Below, piece after piece: positions 58,901 through 64,000 of a stretch of DNA of 64,000 bases. The position numbers and the translations under genes were made by a program. Source of the stretch: Sanderia malayensis (taxonomy: Eukaryota; Cnidaria; Scyphozoa; Semaeostomeae; Pelagiidae); assembly GCA_013076295.1 (NCBI GenBank), contig RQOL01000906.1, forward strand, positions 4,526,001 through 4,590,000, written 5' to 3'. Every line of letters starts with the position of its first letter. The stretch's first letter is position 1. The notes under the pieces are model-generated. The model had not been told where the DNA came from. It saw nothing but the letters and a program-made list of their open reading frames with translations, and made no database searches.

Positions 58901-61900
58901 TTAATCCACATGTTTGCCATTTTGGATGCATATAATGAAATAAAATAGATTGAGAACAACAAACAATGCAGGATAGATCACTCTGCAATATCTGTCAAGT
59001 CGCTTTGCTGGTGTCAACTTTTTTGCCGTTGTCTCTTGTTGTTGCTGTTGCTGTTGTTGTTGTTGTGCTATGATTTCTTCCTTTTTTGCGGTCGGGTTAT
59101 CCAATACCCTCTTAGCTGTGTTGGTAGTGGAGGCAGAATAGCAGTCGGCTTGCTGAAATATTTCAAAATTTGTTGCCATCATTGTTGCATTTTGAATCGG
59201 TGTAACTGTAGATTTATCTCCATAGCACTTGTTGCAAGTAAACGCCCTGATACAAAATTGCCCCTCTTTTTCTTCTGTTCCCTGTTCTTCTTTTCCGGAA
59301 AGTTTTTTCGCGATGACCGTCTCAATTGCCACACTTAGTACGTACATGAAGCAGCCAATCAGGTAGAAGTCGATTGTCTTCGTGTAACTGACCTTGGGTA
59401 GTGATTCATTGATTGACGTCATCAGAAATACCAGTGTGAGAAGACAGGTTATCCCCAGGCCAATGCGATCTCCTGAATTGAAAAAAGGTGTTTGAATAAC
59501 GTTCAACTATTCAGGTTTTTTTAAAGAGTGCGCGTTCTCCAAGTTGTGGAAAAATTAGCTGATCCATTGTTGATTAGAATCCCTTTTCGAATTTTTTGTG
59601 ACATGGAGACCAACAGTCTTACAGCGGCTTGTATTGTTGAGTTAAAAAGGAAACTGGTTTAATTGCGTTTTGTGTTTATGGGGCAAAAAAGCCAAGTATG
59701 TCCAAGGAGTTGTCTAAAAATCCACAATCTATTCAGGAAATGTGTAAGCACATGGATGTAATTTTTAGGGAATTTCTAGCGATAAAACAGGTTTGCATTT
59801 AATTTTTCATATCAACTTGTTGCGTAAACTATGCTTGGAGACTACGCAGTCTTTGTGAGCATTTGGCAACACATTGTTGTCCTCTTTTGACAACATAAGT
59901 TTGCCCTCTATGCAGCATCAATCGTGCAAAAAAGTATTGGAGGAAGGCGTTTAATGAATGGCTTCCATGCATCTCAAAAAATTCACCTATAGATTTACTT
60001 ACCAACGTCTTCGGGACTCATAAACAAAGACAACCATGATAATATGACAACAAGATGGCACGGAATGTAAATTTGGACTATGTAGTATCCAAGATGTCGC
60101 TCCAGATAAAAATGGACTTTCAACTGCGAGAAATCGCCTGCAAAATTTAATTGCAGAAATGTTGCTTGCTTGTATTACAATTTAAGACAAATAAATGATT
60201 ATTAAATCTTCTGTCCCCCTTTTTCTTGGCCCTCTTCTTTTGTTATTGAATCTATTTCAAATGTTTACGGTCGAAGGCTTCTTGGTTTACTGGCTGTATC
60301 TCCTTCTTGGCTTTTTTAATGGATCTTAAACCATTATTCACCTGAAACCATTTTGTTTTATTTCATTATTTTACTTGCTTATTACTACTACAGTGCTGTA
60401 AAATAAACTTACCAGATGTGTATGTCGCTTTGCTTTTTTCCAGTTTAACTTTGATTATTTGAAATTGTTGCAGTTTTTTATTTTTTATAAAAACAGGGGA
60501 AGGCTGGTGCCACTTTAGGTTCAAGTGATTTTTTGGGTATCCATCTGAAAATGGAGATATCAATTGAAGCGAATTAAATCAAAACGATCTGTTGTTGACT
60601 GATGATGCTGGTAGCCATGAGTGTTGGCTTGATAACAAAATTTAAAGACAACCATATCCCTATGCATTATGCATAAGCACTTTTTCCTATGCATACAACT
60701 ATGCACACATGAGAGAAGTGCTGAACAAACATTTTGTACTTTCAGTGTGTTAGATAATAATATTGGAGTTTGATTAATAACGACATTGGCAATGTATGGT
60801 GTTGGCGTTTAGTTATTGGCACTCTCAATATTGCTGCCATTATGATAATGATGCTATGTAGATTGACAACACTCAATTTACTCACAGCTTTCTATGACCA
60901 TTTCACAGTTTTGAGAATCAAAGGGAAAGTATATGACGTTCTGTGGACACTTTCCAACCACTTTTGCTCTTAAATAAAACACAAAAATTACTATTACTGC
61001 ATGAAGCATGCATTGGATGCTTGTACAGGGTACCCAGGCAAGCAAAGTGATCCAACACAATCACGGCCATAAGAAAATCCAACCCAGCATGCAACGGAAC
61101 CTTGCCTGGTCCAGCATATACTTTTTGTGATGTATGATCTCACTTGACCCGATTCTAGATTTTAGTGGCATCCCAGTGAACCGCACCTTTGAGTGGGAGC
61201 CTAAATATATTTTGTTCCAGTCGCAATTTTTTGTCCCAATGTAATTTATACTACGGTTGAAAGGATCACATCTAGGCCACATTACCCTGGAAAGCTCGTG
61301 ATTTGGAAATTTACTCTGTTTTGCCAAGATACATAAGTGTTTTTTTTAAGACTTGACAGCAATGTTATTGCTTTCTTACCGTATACTGCTGTATATGTTT
61401 CCATCCTTTTGGATCCGTATGTAATAATTGTATTTCGTTATCTCACTTTTGGCAGTTTTCAATGCATTCTCAAAGTACAGATCAGGACTCCAAATACTTT
61501 TATGGGGATTTCCTGATATAATAATGTCCTCTGTTTCATTATGACACAATCGTGTGTCTTTCCATAACATCCTCAGATATACATCTGACTCATATGACTA
61601 CAAGAATTAAATTTGGTATTAGTATTGATATTGGTAAAAATGTTGATTAATTTTGGATACTTTCCGTTCACTTTCAGAGAAAATATGTAACGAGAAGATG
61701 AATGAAAATATGCTTAATAACTTTATCAAACCCTAAGCAGAGGAAGAAGTTAGGTGCGTTATTTTATATTTTTTTACCTGTTTTTTTGTGCTTATTTCAT
61801 CGAACTTTATGAAGTGCAAGCCGACTTCCAATTGCAATGGACCACCTGTTATACAAGAGAAGCAGGGCGTTCATTCGAAGTGTCTGAGTTAATCACAACT

Positions 61901-62595
61901 GCATGCATGTAACTATTACTGAAGAATTAGCCATGGAAAATGTAGTTATTTGGGAAATGGGTTTTGAGCTTATGAGAGCGACGCCTTTATTTAAGGCCCT
62001 TGTTGTGGTTATTTTTCATATCTGGAGTTAAAGTGGACAAATGTGGACAAATTGAGAGTTTAATAAATGTTTTCTCACCTGTTATATTTGGCCTGACGAC
62101 GCTATGATCATTTGCAAGTAGCTTTTCTATGCTTTTGGAGACGTGTTTTTCCTCTTCGGAGCTTAAAAATCAAAATAAATTAGTTTTTCCAACGAAGAAG
62201 TATAATATGTATTTCATGGACGCCGAGAAGAAATACAGAGGCTTGAAATCGAATAATGCTGTTTATTCTTTAACACGACACAGACCGCAATCCTGTTGTA
62301 GCTGCCCTTCTTGCTGCCAATACCCCCATTGATGAAGCATACCAATCATAAAAATTTGTTATAGAGAATCTTTTCTCTGTTTGAGTCAAATTTCCGTCGT
62401 TTATTTTTGACAATTCAGCTCGCCAACTTTCTTGCCAACATATTCTATTCTATCAGTACAGGCGAGGCTTACATCGGGGATAATATCTATGAAAATTATT
62501 GTGAATACTTACGAGTTATCGCAATGCTGTGAGCAGACAGAAGTCACGACCACCATACCAACTATTAATGCTACTTTCATCGTTCTGAGTTTCAT
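58901..62595 (-). CDS. LGIC-5: glycine/GABA-type Cys-loop receptor subunit with acidic M2 filter
   Basis: Exons in gene order: 62595-62513, 62161-62079, 61845-61778, 61597-61380, 60968-60886, 60544-60413, 60137-60003, 59472-58901; 457 residues with consistent phases. It has the same signal peptide as LGIC-4; loop D YLRMLW; loop A IWSPDLYFEN; Cys-loop CPQNVIYFPFDSQNC; loop B ESYGYP; loop C YTSGDFSQL; M1 HLGYYIVQIYIPCHLVVIL; SPEDVGDRIGLGIT into M2; SINESLPKVSYTKTIDF into M3; Gln-rich M3-M4 loop; M4 RVIYPALFVVLNLFYFI and end GKHVD. Key amino-acid-binding positions of the GlyR/GABA type are all present (Arg in loop D, Glu-Ser in loop B, aromatic plus Ser-Gly in loop C). No damage seen, so with LGIC-3 it is the best candidate for a functional subunit. 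Confidence 0.88.
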
Positions 62596-63714
62596 GATTT
62601 GGTCTGATAAAGTATGCGGTCCCTATTTCTTGTTTTTTCGTAGCTACTTAACGTTGAAATAAGATTTCTAGTTACTGTACGATAATTAATTGAAAATGAA
62701 AAACAATGTCATCTTTTTATTTACTTACTTCTCATTGGATAATCAATCTCTATTTCAATGAGTATTCATATTCATTGACTATTGAACTTTTTCTAAATGA
62801 GATTGTTATTTAAAGGGTTAATGTGGGCTCTGTGTTTCTGTTGTGTTCCGCATTTTTTGTTTTGGTTTAATTCACTTCTGCCACACGTAAAGGCATATGG
62901 CAGAAATGACAATGAAATCATGTGATATATTATTTACTAAACATCGCCCTTGGTGCCTACTTCATATGACGAATGCTCAATACAGTAACCTGCATTGAAG
63001 AGTTCAAGCACCAAAAAAAATGAAGTTTTTGAAATGGCTCAGAAGTTTTCAATTTTAATGAATTGATTGAGTCATAACCAGGCATGAATTTAGACTCGTT
63101 CGTTAACCTTTTATCTACAGAATTTTTTTAGCAAATAACACAAACGTGTGACTTGGTGTTGTTGAATTTCATTTTCTAATATGTAATTGATTCATTAATG
63201 GGGAAGATTTGTTAAGGAGCGTACCATAACAACGTACAATAGTTAATTAATAACAGTTTCTAAGGTTGCAAGGCTTTTATCATTGACAACAGTGGATATT
63301 TGTGTGGCTTAAAGTCGATTTAGGAGTAATTTCATGATCAAGCTCCTCATTTTTTGGAACATGAAAAGCTGATCCTAGTAATGTTAGATAATCTTTTGTA
63401 GATATTCTTTAAAAAAGTGTGGATTTTTGGATTTTTTATAATTTACTGCTGCCATAACAACATCCTTTGTAGCAAACAAAGTCTCTACTTTTCGAAACTG
63501 TTTCACGGTATCAACTATGTTTTGTATATAATAGACAAGCAACGCAACTTGGTATTACCTATACTTCACTCGCTTTTAGGCTGATTATATCGAATATGTA
63601 ATCTATTTAAATTGTGGATCACACGTGTCTTTTTAATATTAAATTTTAATAGGTGAAGTGAAAGTGTTCAAAATAAACATTCTTGTGTAATTAATATATG
63701 GATGAGCGTTCTTC
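62596..63714. other. Spacer between LGIC-5 and LGIC-6
   Basis: No intact gene is recognised. On the minus strand near 63540-63410 a segment reads VDTVKQFRKVETLFATKD and then meets stops. Near 63100-62900 a degraded counterpart of the LGIC-3/4 spacer segment is visible. The final part is the conserved 3' flank also found before LGIC-2. Confidence 0.5.
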
Positions 63715-64000
63715 TTAATCCACATGTTTGCCATTTTGGATGCATATAATGAAATAGAAAAGATTGAGAACGACAAACAATGCAGGATAGACCACTCTGC
63801 AATACTTGTCAAGTCGCTTTGCTGATGTCAGCTTCTTTACCGCTGACTTTTGTTGTTGTGTTGCGATCTCCTTGTTCCCGATTGCATTATCATGCCTTGA
63901 ACCCAATTCCATGTTAGCTGAGCTGGTAGTGGAGATAGAATGGTTGTCATTTTGCCCAAACATTTCAAGATTTGTTGTCATTGCTGCCAGATTTTGAATC
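63715..64000 (-). CDS. LGIC-6: partial receptor copy, last exon only
   Basis: The last exon is open from the window edge down to the stop at 63715. It encodes part of the M3-M4 loop (SRHDNAIGNKEIATQQQ), then KKLTSAKRLDKYCRVVYPAL and M4, ending GKHVD. It is closest to LGIC-2. M2 and everything 5' lie beyond 64000, so the filter and the integrity of the gene cannot be judged. Confidence 0.85.
   Translation of the reverse strand, partial: IQNLAAMTTNLEMFGQNDNHSISTTSSANMELGSRHDNAIGNKEIATQQQKSAVKKLTSAKRLDKYCRVVYPALFVVLNLFYFIICIQNGKHVD

Overview
The window is animal nuclear DNA, AT-rich and intron-rich, with GT-AG introns mostly of 100-900 bp, many short non-autonomous transposons and a tRNA-derived SINE. 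The proteins are clear metazoan orthologues (RPAP1, TFIIE-beta, Claspin, glucose-6-phosphatase, glycine/GABA-type Cys-loop receptors). Their divergence from vertebrate forms suggests a non-vertebrate animal. A marine invertebrate such as a cnidarian is my best guess, but nothing in the sequence fixes the phylum.

Layout. 1-3854 has no gene I recognise. 3855-11270 (+) is a probable secreted protein: signal-peptide exon, 4.6 kb intron, glutamine-rich linker and C-terminal hemopexin propeller, with two apparent frame breaks. 11930-25531 (+) is a complete 28-exon RPAP1 gene. 25839-26975 (-) is the two-exon gene for TFIIE-beta (GTF2E2), convergent with RPAP1. A hAT-type MITE island fills much of the divergent gap to 28598-37621 (+), a 17-exon Claspin gene with three Chk1-docking repeats. 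37872-39307 (+) is a three-exon glucose-6-phosphatase gene. 39420-64000 (-) is a tandem array of at least six Cys-loop receptor genes (called LGIC-1 to LGIC-6 here). They share an eight-exon structure; LGIC-1 looks dead and LGIC-6 is cut by the window edge.

The array is the most interesting part. The body of each receptor is of the glycine/GABA (anion-channel) type: amino-acid-binding loops, GlyR-like M1, M2-M3 linker and M4. At the start of M2, however, every copy that can be read has Gly-Asp-Arg where glycine receptors have Pro-Ala-Arg, and Glu at 20'. This resembles the Gly-Glu-Lys/Arg filter of nicotinic and 5-HT3 cation channels. I infer a local expansion of amino-acid-gated, probably cation-conducting receptors. 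Individual copies then differ at ligand-contact positions, show mosaic similarity that suggests gene conversion, and carry transposon insertions, one of which interrupts a coding exon.

RPAP1 (RNA polymerase II assembly) and TFIIE-beta (Pol II initiation) are adjacent, and Claspin (replication checkpoint) shares an upstream region with TFIIE-beta. This may be chance. Exon coordinates were worked out by hand from splice signals, reading phase and remembered family sequences; no alignment or database search was run.
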